From assembly GCA_934130285.1 (NCBI GenBank), contig CAKOXT010000003.1, forward strand, positions 1 through 64,000: a DNA stretch of 64,000 nt, in the 5' to 3' direction. The notes below the pieces were generated by a model, which made no database searches, was not told where the DNA came from, and worked only from the letters and a program-made list of their open reading frames with translations. Made by a program: the position numbers and the translations under genes. Each line of letters begins with the position of its first letter. Position 1 is the stretch's first letter. Positions 18,501-26,748 of the stretch are shown in pieces. The DNA is from an uncultured Clostridia bacterium (GTDB taxonomy: Bacteria; Bacillota; Clostridia; TANB77; CAG-508).

Positions 18501-19802
18501 AGTGACTATTTCAATATCTTTAAGAAGTAAATTTTCATTATCTAAAATTTGATTCAATATGTTAAGAATTCTTTTATGAGAAGCAATAATAGACTTTTCT
18601 GTAAACTTAGTAATTTTAAAATCATAAGAAACAATCAAAGTATCGTCATCATTTATATCATGAATATGTATCTGCAAATCATTGAAAATTGCAGAAGGAG
18701 AAACCCATTTTGAATAGTAATCAAGTGAATCAGATTTAGTACTTCTAACATTTTGATAAGAAAACAAAATATTATATAAATTTCCAACATCAGAATTATT
18801 TTTCTTAATATCTTCCATTAAAAGTTTATATGGATATTTTCTATGTCTAAGAATTGACATGATTTGTACGGCAATGTATTTAGTAAAATCAGTAAAAGAA
18901 TTTGACCAATCCACGTCAACGCAGAAAGGTACAGTAGAAATAAAAAGTCCCGTAGTATTTTTTTCTTGAAAATTATTTCTATTAAGAATTGGAGTACCAA
19001 AGCAGAAATGCTTTGTTGAATTAATGCGCGCTAAATAAACAGAATAAACAGACATAAAAAACGCGTAAAGAGAAATATGTTTTTCTGTACAGTAATTATT
19101 TATTTTATGTAATAGTCCATTTGAAATAACGAAGTCTTTCCTTTTAGCATAAGAAGAAACATTTGAATTATAATTTTTAACTGTTTCTGGAAAAGAAACA
19201 GCATCAGGAATAGATTCAAACATATCATTCCAAAATTTTTTATCATCCTCAAATTTAGAACTTTTTTGATAAGTTTTCTCAGATTGAATATGGTCAACAT
19301 AAGAATATGAAGGCATAGTATCTGATAAGTCTTGATAATAGTCCATGATTTCTTTAATAACTAGCCCAGAAGACCAAGCATCAAAAATTAAATGATGTGC
19401 ATTAAGTAAAAAACCACCAGTATTATTTGGAAATCTAAACATTTTAAATTCAAATAAAAAAGAGTCTAAACAATTAAAAGGAATATTAACCAAAGTATGT
19501 GTTAATCCCTCAACAGCTTCAACGTTTGGAAGCTCAAGAAGTTCAATATCCTTATCATAAAAAGATTCGAAATATTGATATATATCACCATTAATACCTT
19601 TAGACAATTTAATTCTAAAGCTATCATTATTCTTTATAAATTTTATCAAAGCTTTTTTAATTTTTTTAAAATCAACAATCTCATTAATTACTAAATAAGC
19701 AGCAATATTATTTAGAGGACTTTTATTAAAAAAGCTTTCTTGATCCCAAATTGATTTTTGAGAAAAAGTTAAATCGTATTTTTTATCATTCATCCTCAAC
19801 AC
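15501..19802 (-). CDS. Single-module nonribosomal peptide synthetase, C-A-T-reductase
   Basis: The 1433-residue protein has four domains. The condensation domain (about 1-430) carries HHLIFDAWS at 136, a variant of HHxxxDG. The adenylation domain (about 455-870) has YIIYTSGSTGKPKG, NVYGPTETAVWS, the GRADFQVKIRGYRIE block and LTPNGKIDRK. The carrier domain has LGLDSL with the phosphopantetheine Ser near 989. The terminal thioester reductase (from about 1060) has the Rossmann motif TGANGFIG and the catalytic YVNSK near 1230. Reductase domains release the product as an aldehyde or alcohol, so this enzyme likely makes an N-acyl or N-aminoacyl amino aldehyde. Gut Clostridia with reductase-terminated NRPSs are known to make peptide aldehydes and pyrazinones. 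No phosphopantetheinyl transferase or exporter is adjacent, and the acyl donor is unknown. Confidence 0.92.
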   Translation of the reverse strand: MLRMNDKKYDLTFSQKSIWDQESFFNKSPLNNIAAYLVINEIVDFKKIKKALIKFIKNNDSFRIKLSKGINGDIYQYFESFYDKDIELLELPNVEAVEGLTHTLVNIPFNCLDSFLFEFKMFRFPNNTGGFLLNAHHLIFDAWSSGLVIKEIMDYYQDLSDTMPSYSYVDHIQSEKTYQKSSKFEDDKKFWNDMFESIPDAVSFPETVKNYNSNVSSYAKRKDFVISNGLLHKINNYCTEKHISLYAFFMSVYSVYLARINSTKHFCFGTPILNRNNFQEKNTTGLFISTVPFCVDVDWSNSFTDFTKYIAVQIMSILRHRKYPYKLLMEDIKKNNSDVGNLYNILFSYQNVRSTKSDSLDYYSKWVSPSAIFNDLQIHIHDINDDDTLIVSYDFKITKFTEKSIIASHKRILNILNQILDNENLLLKDIEIVTPDEKKTLLALNNTKTYYQKDKTIQYFIEKQVKKNPDKIAVIANGKSITYKELNEKANSLANYLRSAGVKPNSFVGILQKRSIEMMVSLLAVLKSGAAYLPLDFNYPKDRISYMLENSETKIVLTSDELSPIISESSVNVINVDLNDKSLFANSIENLENINKSTDIAYIIYTSGSTGKPKGVKLKHKNINNFILGMSNKINFSKDKTIVSVTTICFDIFVLESWLPLQRGMTIVLANEQEQNDQILLNSLCLENKVNMIQTTPSRMKKLTSNIEYCVYFKYITDILVGGESFPYTLLKHLKKVAHTNNTKIFNVYGPTETAVWSTVKNLTNTSIINIGKPIANTTCYVLDKYTHHLLPKGVPGNLFIGGDGVCAGYHKRDDLNKEVFIKNLYNTRELIYNTNDLARLSQNGELIHLGRADFQVKIRGYRIEIGEIENRILEYPYITETTVIAQNSNFLICYYVSSKDIIISKLVSFLLEELPNYMIPVYFVKMKKLPLTPNGKIDRKSLPSVKISENEKIVVAKTKTEKLIEKNILKILNNGLENVDVNTPFISLGLDSLSIVQLQSLLLGEKLNLTTQTFYKYPTIYELAKYIDKNDTLSSETSFELLPQFMHNEDESIKNKNENALGNVFLTGANGFIGIHVLHQLLTTTDSKIYCLVRGANIDFSKKRLFSSYEFYFNKNLDSDFKGRVLVVNGDITLPNLGISAGEAEIISKDISTVIHSAAIVKHYGDFEEFKNININGTKAIVNFAYKNNLRFIHISSISVSGNYLLKQSIKDVDFSENSLYIGQHYTENVYVNSKFESENIVYDFMKKGLHGKVLRIGILSGRTYDGVFQKNIYANAFYGRIKSLVKLDAISSNLLDQKIEFTPVDECAKAIVLLAKTTEYDNKIFHLYNHNLITLKRVVLALKESGFNIQTLSEDDFRNRILEYSKNMNDGISAIVNDFNTTNLSLDYNFSVNIKSDFTQKILKELGFTWKKIDNKYLSIIIKYMKDVNFI

Positions 19803-19938
19803 TCCCCATGTGTAATATTATACATAAAAAGTATGTATTTAAAAGAGGTGTTACATAATTTTTAATTAAATGTAACACAAAAAATATAAATGAATAAAAA
19901 ATTGTTTAAAGGCGAAAATAAATTAAGAAGGTGATAGT

Positions 19939-21042
19939 GTGTACGAATTGCAAACAGGAAAAAATAAAAGCATATATATTTTAATGTTAATAATTATTTT
20001 AGTAGCATTCTTCACAATTTTGGCATATACACTTTTTATTGATAGCCATGAATATAAATACAGTCAAAATATAGTAGCCACACAAATAAAACACGAAGAA
20101 GAGTCAACAGAATTAGAAACTATACTAGAAAATACAACGGAAAGTATAGTAGGAATCTCAAAAATAAAAGATATAGGAACAACAATATTTCTAGAAAAAA
20201 GCACAGAGAACCTTAATTTAGGTACTGGGGTAATAATTTCAAAAGAAGGATACATTTTAACAAATCAACATGTAGCTGGTTCACAATATAGTACATGTTA
20301 TATAACATTGAAAAATGGAGTTACAGATAATGGTGTAGTAGTATGGGCAAGCGAAGATCTAGATTTAGCAATTATCAAGATAAATATAAAGAATTTACCA
20401 GAAGCAAACTTAGGCGATTCCGACAATATAAAAATAGGAACAAGTGTATATGCAATTGGAAATCCAGTAGGCTATGAGCTTCAACGAACAGTTACCTCAG
20501 GGATAATAAGCGGAACCAATAGAATAATTAAAACAGAAGATGACAATACAAAATCATATTTAGAAGGATTAATTCAAACAGATGCAACAATAAACCAAGG
20601 AAACAGTGGAGGACCACTAATAAATAAAAATGGAGAAATAATAGGAATAACAACATTAAAAATAGAAGATGCAGAGGGGATAGGCTTTGCTATACCAATA
20701 AACATTGTAAAACCAATATTAAAAAAATTAGTTGAAACAGGCAAGTTTGAAGAACCATACCTAGGAATATCAGGATATGATAAAGAAGTAATTCCATATC
20801 TAAGTTCAAATATAAATTTTGAAGAAGGAATATATATTGAAGAAATAGATAAACAAGGACCGTTAAAAGACAGTGGAATCCAAACAGGAGATATCATTGA
20901 GAAAATAGATGATACCAAAATAGAAAGTATGAACAAACTCAAAGAATATATTTACACTAAAAATATAGGAGATGAAGTTACAATACAAATAAAAAGAAAT
21001 AAAAAAGAAATCCTTATAAAAGCAAACTTAGCAAAAATGTAA
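19939..21042 (+). CDS. HtrA/DegP-like membrane-anchored serine protease with PDZ domain
   Basis: The GTG start at 19939 follows AAGAAGGTGATA. The 367-residue protein has one N-terminal membrane anchor (about 13-34). A trypsin-like domain follows, with the triad His in TNQHVAG (about 111), Asp in DLDLAI (about 141) and Ser in GNSGGPL (about 223). A C-terminal PDZ domain spans about 270-360. HtrA proteases degrade or refold misfolded envelope proteins. The gene is monocistronic and reads divergently from the NRPS. Confidence 0.92.
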   Translation: MYELQTGKNKSIYILMLIIILVAFFTILAYTLFIDSHEYKYSQNIVATQIKHEEESTELETILENTTESIVGISKIKDIGTTIFLEKSTENLNLGTGVIISKEGYILTNQHVAGSQYSTCYITLKNGVTDNGVVVWASEDLDLAIIKINIKNLPEANLGDSDNIKIGTSVYAIGNPVGYELQRTVTSGIISGTNRIIKTEDDNTKSYLEGLIQTDATINQGNSGGPLINKNGEIIGITTLKIEDAEGIGFAIPINIVKPILKKLVETGKFEEPYLGISGYDKEVIPYLSSNINFEEGIYIEEIDKQGPLKDSGIQTGDIIEKIDDTKIESMNKLKEYIYTKNIGDEVTIQIKRNKKEILIKANLAKM

Positions 21043-21108
21043 ATTTCGTATTATGTTGATAGTTATTCTGAAAATGCGTATAAAATAGCCTTAGGACTTT
21101 ACATAAAG

Positions 21109-21137
21109 TTGAAAAGCCTAAAAAAATTTGCTATAAT
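21109..21137 (+). promoter_or_regulatory. Promoter of small membrane-protein cassette
   Basis: TTGAAA and TATAAT are 17 bases apart, just upstream of the GC-richer gene at 21171. Confidence 0.8.
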
Positions 21138-21156
21138 AAAAATGAAAAAAAATTTA

Positions 21157-21174
21157 GGAGGTGCATGAAAATGC
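21157..21174 (+). repeat. 18-nt ribosome-site/start repeat, copy 1
   Basis: ggaggtgcatgaaaatgc contains an AGGAGG-like site and two ATGs. An identical copy lies in a hairpin loop at 34291-34308. Confidence 0.8.
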
Positions 21175-21488
21175 GGAAAAATTTTAACAGCAAGATAATT
21201 GTTTGGTTAGGCTGGTCCGTGATATGGATCTTGATGAACAAGATCTTATATTCTGGAGGCCTAGTGTACGGAAAAACATTATTTCAGTTGCTTGTGGAGT
21301 GCTTCTTGAGTGTTCTTGCAGCGGAGATGATGTGCCATTCTATTGCACTTAGCTTAATCATGATTGCACTGCTTACTATTAAACTAGTAAGCGGATTTGG
21401 AGTGGTAACCATGATGTGCTATGTAGTAAGTATTGGATTGTTTATTGTAACACGTATACTTACACCGAAAGCCACGACAAAGAAGTAA
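21171..21488 (+). CDS. Small polytopic membrane protein in a GC-richer cassette
   Basis: The protein has 105 residues from the ATG at 21171, which sits 9 bases after AGGAGG; an ATG at 21165 is possible but too close. Two to three membrane segments are seen (about 10-28, 35-75, 80-98), with short polar ends. No family is recognised. Codons are far richer in G and C (ctg, atc, aag, cgg, gtg) than in the neighbours. The gene has its own promoter and a strong terminator, like seven other solitary genes in this window. Confidence 0.65.
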   Translation: MRKNFNSKIIVWLGWSVIWILMNKILYSGGLVYGKTLFQLLVECFLSVLAAEMMCHSIALSLIMIALLTIKLVSGFGVVTMMCYVVSIGLFIVTRILTPKATTKK

Positions 21489-21498
21489 AATGTACCGA

Positions 21499-21526
21499 GA
21501 GAGGTGACTTCACCTCTCTTCTTTTA
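21499..21526 (+). terminator. Terminator of the small membrane-protein cassette
   Basis: AGAGAGGTGA/TCACCTCTCT is a perfect 10-bp stem with a 2-base loop, followed by TCTTTT. Confidence 0.9.
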
Positions 21527-21672
21527 TGCCAATTTAAGAATATATACAAAAACATAGTAAATCAAACTGTAAAAACGTACGACAAAAACAAACAAAAATA
21601 ATCGTAATCTTCGAAAGAAAAACATAATAATTTGTAAAAAAATAAAATTCAATAATATCAAATGTCAAATTT

Positions 21673-21679
21673 TGTCGAA
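21673..21679 (+). promoter_or_regulatory. Possible Spo0A box
   Basis: TTTTGTCGAATT contains TGTCGAA, the core of the Spo0A box. It lies 20 bases upstream of the -35 at 21699. It is a single 7-base match in AT-rich DNA, so it is weak evidence. Confidence 0.3.
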
Positions 21680-21698
21680 TTCCATAATATGAAAAACG

Positions 21699-21727
21699 TT
21701 GACATTTAGCACAATAGAAAATATATT
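21699..21727 (+). promoter_or_regulatory. Promoter of the DUF6514-like gene
   Basis: TTGACA and TATATT are 17 bases apart, 19 bases before the ATG at 21746. Confidence 0.8.
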
Positions 21728-21745
21728 TAAATCAAGGAGGTACAT

Positions 21746-22051
21746 ATGAGAAAATTTTATGCAGGTATTGTGCTAAATAAAGAAGAACTTAAAGAAAGTA
21801 GTTGTAATCGTATAGAACTGGAATATTATAAAATCTCAAAAAAGTGCCAAAGAAATGTCGGTAAAAAAACAAACTTGTATGGAATAGAAATAGTAAAAAA
21901 AGAATATTTTGGAAGGCGACATTTAAAAGAGAAAGAAAACATATATAACATAACCAATGATGAAACAGTAATAGATAACTTACTACAAGTATTGAGGAGA
22001 AATAAAGTAACACCAGTAAGTTTAAACGATGTAATAGAAGAAGTTTTATAA
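21746..22051 (+). CDS. Small protein, possibly DUF6514 family
   Basis: The 101-residue soluble basic protein contains the segment NLYGIEIVKKEY and a helical C-terminus (DETVIDNLLQVLRRNKVTPVSLNDVIEEVL). I associate this pattern with the clostridial DUF6514 family, whose role is unknown; the assignment is from memory. AAGGAGG precedes the ATG with good spacing. A possible Spo0A box upstream might link it to sporulation entry, but this is inference. Confidence 0.6.
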   Translation: MRKFYAGIVLNKEELKESSCNRIELEYYKISKKCQRNVGKKTNLYGIEIVKKEYFGRRHLKEKENIYNITNDETVIDNLLQVLRRNKVTPVSLNDVIEEVL

Positions 22052-22052
22052 A

Positions 22053-22095
22053 AGCACATAGGTAAAGCGCTACATAAGTGGTGCTTATTTTTTTG
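22053..22095 (+). terminator. Probable terminator after the DUF6514-like gene
   Basis: AAGCAC (22053-22058) and GTGCTT (22081-22086) can pair and are followed by ATTTTTTT; the loop is long and partly structured. Confidence 0.5.
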
Positions 22096-22111
22096 CACCA
22101 CAAACAGTTCA

Positions 22112-22140
22112 TTTACCTTTAACACAAATTATGATATACT
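22112..22140 (+). promoter_or_regulatory. Promoter of the PBP1A gene
   Basis: TTTACC and TATACT are 17 bases apart with a TGa extended -10. Confidence 0.75.
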
Positions 22141-22162
22141 AACCTATATTTAAATAAAGAAG

Positions 22163-24595
22163 GTGATGAAAACGGGAAGAAGATATAAAGAAGAGATAGA
22201 TGAAGATATACCAAAATCAGTAGCAAAAATGATGAAAAATAAAAAAAGAAAAGAAATAGAAGAACCAGAAAAGAAAAAACATCCAAGGCTTAAAAAATTC
22301 ATAATTTTTTTAATAATTGTAATTTTAATAATATTAATAGCAAAATTAGTTATTGCAACACATAGATGGAAGACACTAGCCAAAGATATGTTATTAAATG
22401 AAAATTCAATAGTAAAAGATACTGATGGAAATATCATAGCAACATTAGGAGACGAAAAAATAAAAAATAAAATTTCATCAAGTCAAATGCCAGATAATTT
22501 AAAAAATGCATATATTGCAATAGAAGATGAAAGATATTATTCACATGGAGGAGTAGACATTAAAAGAACCACAGCTGCAATAGGTTCATACATAATACAT
22601 TTTGGTTCATCATCATTCGGAGGAAGTACAATCACACAACAGCTTGTAAAAAATATGACAGGAGACTCTTCAGATAAAGTTTCAAGAAAAGTAAATGAAT
22701 GGTGGAAAGCATGCACATTAGAAAGCTGTGCTTCAAAAGAAGAAATTTTGGAGGCATACTTAAATACCATATACGTTGGACCAAATATATATGGTGTAGA
22801 AGCAGGTTCAAAATACTATTTCAGCAAATCAGCCAGTGATCTAAGTCTTGCAGAATGTGCATTTTTAGCAGGAATAAATCATTCACCTAATTCATATAAC
22901 CCGTTTTCAGAAAATATAGATACTGGGAAAATAAAAAAGAGAACCAAAACAGTTCTTGATAAAATGAAAGAATTAGGAAATATAAGTAATGACGAGTATG
23001 AACAAGCAATTAATGAAGTAGAAAATGGTTTAAACTTTCAAAAAGGAAAACTAGAAGCAGGAAGTGGAGTATATTCATATCATACAGATGCATTAATAAA
23101 TGAAGTAACAGAAGAAATTGCAAATAAATATAAAATAACAAAAACATTCGCAAATAACTATTTAGAAAATGCAGGAGCAACAATATATAGCACACAAAAT
23201 TCAAAAATACAAACAGAAATAGAAACAGAATTTGAAAAAACAAAATATCAATTAGCTTCAAAAACAGGAGGAGATCCATCTCAAGCAGCAATGGTAATAA
23301 TGGATCATAAAACAGGATATGTTGTAGGATGCGCAGGAGGATTAGGAAAGAAAACAACAGCAAGACCATTAAATAGAGCAACACAAAGTGTGAGACAAAC
23401 AGGATCAGCAATGAAACCAATAGCAATTTTAGCACCAGCATTAGATAAGAAAATAATAACATGTTCAACATTAGTTGATGACACAGAAAAAGACTTTGAA
23501 GGTGGATATCATCCAGAAGATTATAATAAGCCGCTTGGACAAATAACAGTAAGAAGAGCAGTAGAATCTTCACAGAACGTGCCATTTGTTGAAATACTAG
23601 AAGATTTAAAAACAAAAAATTCAATAAAATACATGAAGAAAATGGGAATAACAACACTAACTGAAAAAGACGAAAACCTATCTTTAGCCTTAGGAGGATT
23701 AGATAAAGGAATCAGTCCATTAGAAATGGCGGGAGCATATAGCACAATAGCAAATGATGGAGAATATATTGAACCAACATTTTATACAGAAATAGAAAGA
23801 AATAATGGAAAAAAATTAATAAAATCAAAACAAAAGAAAAAAAGAGTATTCTCAAAAGAAGTCGCATATGTGTTAAAAGAATTATTAACACAGCCAGTAG
23901 TAGGAACAAATGGAACAGCAACATACTGTAAAATAAATGGAGTCGATGTAGCTGCAAAAACAGGTACAACAGATGAGAATTATGATAGATGGTTATGCGG
24001 ATTCACACCATATTACACAGCAACATGTTGGTATGGATATGATAGAAACGAAACAGTAGAATTTAATAAAAGAAATCCAGCAGGTTTGATTTGGGCAAAT
24101 GTAATGACAAGAATTCATTCAGGACTAGCATCAGCTAGATTTGAAAAACCAAGCAAAGTTGAAGTAGCAACAATATGTAAAGAAACAGGTCAACAAGCAA
24201 CAACAGGTTGTACAGACACATATACAGAATATTTTGTAAAAGGAACAGTACCAAGAACATGTGAAGTTCACTCAGGAAGCCCTATCGTAACAGATGATTA
24301 TGATAAAGATTCAACATCAGGTACAATAAATGGAAGCGTTAAAGAAATAGATGCAGAAGAACCACAAAAAGATACTGAACCAATAGAAACACCTAAAACA
24401 GAAAACACAACAGTAACAAGAAATGAAACTAATACAACGAATACTATAAAAAAAGATAATACATCAAATACAATAACTAATACAACAAACACAACGAATT
24501 CAACAAGCCCAACACCAACGCCAAGCAATAGTACAACACCAAGTCCTTCTACAACACCACCACAAACAAACACTGTAGAAAAAGATGAAGAATAA
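22163..24595 (+). CDS. Class A penicillin-binding protein (PBP1A-like)
   Basis: The roughly 810-residue bifunctional wall synthase has a cytoplasmic basic N-terminus and one membrane segment (about 45-68). The glycosyltransferase 51 domain shows EDERYYSHGG (about 118), GGSTITQQLVKN and the EAYLNTIYVG block. The transpeptidase has the active Ser in GSAMKP (about 414), SSQN (about 468) and KTGTT (about 598). The last 110 residues are a disordered Thr/Asn/Pro tail. It polymerises and cross-links peptidoglycan outside the membrane. The extended site AAGAAGGTGAT overlaps both candidate starts (GTG 22163, ATG 22166), so the exact start is uncertain. It is monocistronic with its own terminator. Confidence 0.95.
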   Translation: MMKTGRRYKEEIDEDIPKSVAKMMKNKKRKEIEEPEKKKHPRLKKFIIFLIIVILIILIAKLVIATHRWKTLAKDMLLNENSIVKDTDGNIIATLGDEKIKNKISSSQMPDNLKNAYIAIEDERYYSHGGVDIKRTTAAIGSYIIHFGSSSFGGSTITQQLVKNMTGDSSDKVSRKVNEWWKACTLESCASKEEILEAYLNTIYVGPNIYGVEAGSKYYFSKSASDLSLAECAFLAGINHSPNSYNPFSENIDTGKIKKRTKTVLDKMKELGNISNDEYEQAINEVENGLNFQKGKLEAGSGVYSYHTDALINEVTEEIANKYKITKTFANNYLENAGATIYSTQNSKIQTEIETEFEKTKYQLASKTGGDPSQAAMVIMDHKTGYVVGCAGGLGKKTTARPLNRATQSVRQTGSAMKPIAILAPALDKKIITCSTLVDDTEKDFEGGYHPEDYNKPLGQITVRRAVESSQNVPFVEILEDLKTKNSIKYMKKMGITTLTEKDENLSLALGGLDKGISPLEMAGAYSTIANDGEYIEPTFYTEIERNNGKKLIKSKQKKKRVFSKEVAYVLKELLTQPVVGTNGTATYCKINGVDVAAKTGTTDENYDRWLCGFTPYYTATCWYGYDRNETVEFNKRNPAGLIWANVMTRIHSGLASARFEKPSKVEVATICKETGQQATTGCTDTYTEYFVKGTVPRTCEVHSGSPIVTDDYDKDSTSGTINGSVKEIDAEEPQKDTEPIETPKTENTTVTRNETNTTNTIKKDNTSNTITNTTNTTNSTSPTPTPSNSTTPSPSTTPPQTNTVEKDEE

Positions 24596-24605
24596 TAAAT
24601 AAAAG

Positions 24606-24657
24606 AGTACACCTCAAATATCAAGAAAAAATCTAATATTTGCAGGTGTATTTTTTT
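24606..24657 (+). terminator. Terminator of the PBP1A gene
   Basis: TACACCT...AAATAT pairs with ATATTT...AGGTGTA, followed by TTTTTTT. Confidence 0.85.
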
Positions 24658-24757
24658 GGAAAAAATTAATATAATAGCTATGAAATTGCAACTAAAATTA
24701 AAAATAAGAACTCTTATATATGAAAAATATATGCATATATCAAATAAGGGGGAAAAG

Positions 24758-25282
24758 ATGGAAGAAATAACAAACTTGGTAAATAAAGCAAAAAGAAATG
24801 ATTATGAAGCTTTTTGTAAACTTATTGAAATAATAAAAAATGACTTATATTTAATTGCAAAAACAAGATTAAAAAATGAAGAAGATATAGCAGATGTAAT
24901 TCAGGAAACAATTATTACTTGTTATAACAATATTAGATTTCTAAGAAAAGAAACATCATTTAAATCTTGGACAATTAAGGTATTAATAAATAAATGCAAT
25001 AAAATATACAAAAACCCCAATAATATAAATATTTCAATAGAAAGCAATAGTATCAATGAGTACATAGGAACAACAGAAAATAATGATGAAAAACTAAATT
25101 TTGAGGATTTAATAAAAGATTTAAGTGCTGATGAAAAGCTTATTTTGACTTTATATTATTATTCCCGATATACAACAAAAGAAATAAGCAAAATTACTAA
25201 AATAAAGGAAAATACAATAAAAAGTAAAATAAGTAGAGCAAAAGAGAAAATATACAAAAAATATGGAGGTATAAATGTATGA
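24758..25282 (+). CDS. RNA polymerase sigma factor, ECF-like
   Basis: The start at 24758 follows AAGGGGGAAAAG, giving 174 residues; the open frame further upstream has no ribosome site. Region 2 is visible (AFCKLIEII... DIADVIQETIITCYNNI ... FKSWTIKVLINKC), as is region 4 with a helix-turn-helix (LSADEKLILTLYYY ... TTKEISKITKIKENTIKSKISRAKEKI). The stop overlaps the start of the downstream membrane gene by 4 bases (ATGA), the usual sigma/anti-sigma arrangement. The regulon is unknown; wall stress is plausible given the neighbouring PBP1A. Confidence 0.88.
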   Translation: MEEITNLVNKAKRNDYEAFCKLIEIIKNDLYLIAKTRLKNEEDIADVIQETIITCYNNIRFLRKETSFKSWTIKVLINKCNKIYKNPNNINISIESNSINEYIGTTENNDEKLNFEDLIKDLSADEKLILTLYYYSRYTTKEISKITKIKENTIKSKISRAKEKIYKKYGGINV

Positions 25283-26598
25283 GAAATATAGATGAATTAC
25301 TAAGAGAATCTTGTAAAGAAAAAATAGAAATACCTGACAAAATCAATTACAGAATAACTAGTACATTAAATGAGTTAGATAGGCCAAAACATTTAAAGAT
25401 TTATATAAGAAAAATATGTACATTAGTAGCAAGCCTAGTAATAATATTATTTGGAGGAATATCAGTTTATGCAGCTCTGGGAGGAAAAATAGATGGAGAA
25501 AATGTATTTGAATGGATTGGCATTAAAGTATCAAATAAGCAGTATAATGAATACAAAGAAAAAGTAGAAGAACAAATATATTTAGAAAATAATACGGATG
25601 TCACACTAGATTCAACATTCTATGATGGAGAATTAGCAATTTTAGAGTTTAACGTGAAATTAAGCGAAAAAGATAAGGAATATCTAAATATAGGAGAAAC
25701 AGTTGTAACAGAGGAATACATAAATAAAAAGACTGAAGATAATACAATTGATGTATTTATAGATGGAAAACAATTGACACCAGAGGAAGTAAAAGCAATA
25801 GAAATTGAAGAACATAAAGATGAAAAAATTGATAAAATATGGCTTTCAATAAACAATAAAGAAACAGTAGATAAAAATGGAAATACATACATAGAAGCAG
25901 CACATAACAATAATAGAATAATAATAAATGACACAGAGTATTACCTTAGACAAAATGCACAACAAAACATCAAAAAAATTAATGATTATGAATACAAAGT
26001 CTTTCAAACATATTTCATACCCCAAGAAGAATATAAAGATAACGATATATTAAATTTTACAATAGATAGCATAGATGTATTACCAAATAATAACCAATTA
26101 GGGGAAAGTCAAAAAAGAATTCATATATCTGATAACTATAAAATACAAGTTAAGAAAAACGAAAGAATTGTGCAAATAGATAATATAAGTGTAACAACAA
26201 GTGACAAAAAAATGTTTCAAAAAGTTGACTATGTAGCAACATCACCAATACAAACAACGATAAAAATAACTACTAAACTTAGTAATATAGATTACAATGA
26301 AATAATAAATACAAATAATAATAATTATATCAGTAATATAAATTATGAAATATATGATAAAAATAACAATGCATTATCATTTTATAAAATAGAGTTGAGT
26401 AAAAAGATAATATATTCAGATGGAAAAAAAGAAGAATTGGAATTAGATGAACCAATAGCATCTGAGGATTTGAAAGATGCTGAAATAGAGTTAACACAAT
26501 ATATAATATGTGAAAAAAATACTAGTGCATTAACAATAAATACAGTTAATGACCGAAACACAGTGCTTAATAAATTGAACATTAAATTAGAAGAATAA
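25279..26598 (+). CDS. Anti-sigma-like membrane protein (DUF4179-type)
   Basis: The 439-residue protein has a cytoplasmic N-terminus of about 47 residues (MRNIDELLRESC...). A membrane segment follows (about 48-70, ending ISVYAALGG), then FEWIGIKVS and a long extracellular beta-rich part. This matches DUF4179 proteins encoded after ECF sigma genes in clostridia. It overlaps the sigma gene by 4 bases and probably holds the sigma factor at the membrane until a signal arrives. Codon use is typical of the host. Confidence 0.8.
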   Translation: MRNIDELLRESCKEKIEIPDKINYRITSTLNELDRPKHLKIYIRKICTLVASLVIILFGGISVYAALGGKIDGENVFEWIGIKVSNKQYNEYKEKVEEQIYLENNTDVTLDSTFYDGELAILEFNVKLSEKDKEYLNIGETVVTEEYINKKTEDNTIDVFIDGKQLTPEEVKAIEIEEHKDEKIDKIWLSINNKETVDKNGNTYIEAAHNNNRIIINDTEYYLRQNAQQNIKKINDYEYKVFQTYFIPQEEYKDNDILNFTIDSIDVLPNNNQLGESQKRIHISDNYKIQVKKNERIVQIDNISVTTSDKKMFQKVDYVATSPIQTTIKITTKLSNIDYNEIINTNNNNYISNINYEIYDKNNNALSFYKIELSKKIIYSDGKKEELELDEPIASEDLKDAEIELTQYIICEKNTSALTINTVNDRNTVLNKLNIKLEE

Positions 26599-26648
26599 CT
26601 AAAATATTATTAGAGATGATTTCTAAGAGAAGTGATACCAAACACAAG

Positions 26649-26677
26649 TTGACATAAAAGGCAAAAGAAGATATAAT
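26649..26677 (+). promoter_or_regulatory. Consensus promoter of the 399-residue cassette gene
   Basis: TTGACA and TATAAT with a 17-base spacer. The leader contains a short GACAC...GTGTC hairpin before the ribosome site. Confidence 0.9.
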
Positions 26678-26748
26678 AATTGCATTGACACATATCAAGC
26701 AAGTGTCTGAGAAGAAAACATATCATATAGACCGAAAGGATGATTCAC

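Noticed and set aside
24595..24758. Longer sigma-factor start upstream
   Set aside because: The upstream in-frame codons overlap the PBP1A terminator and have no ribosome site.
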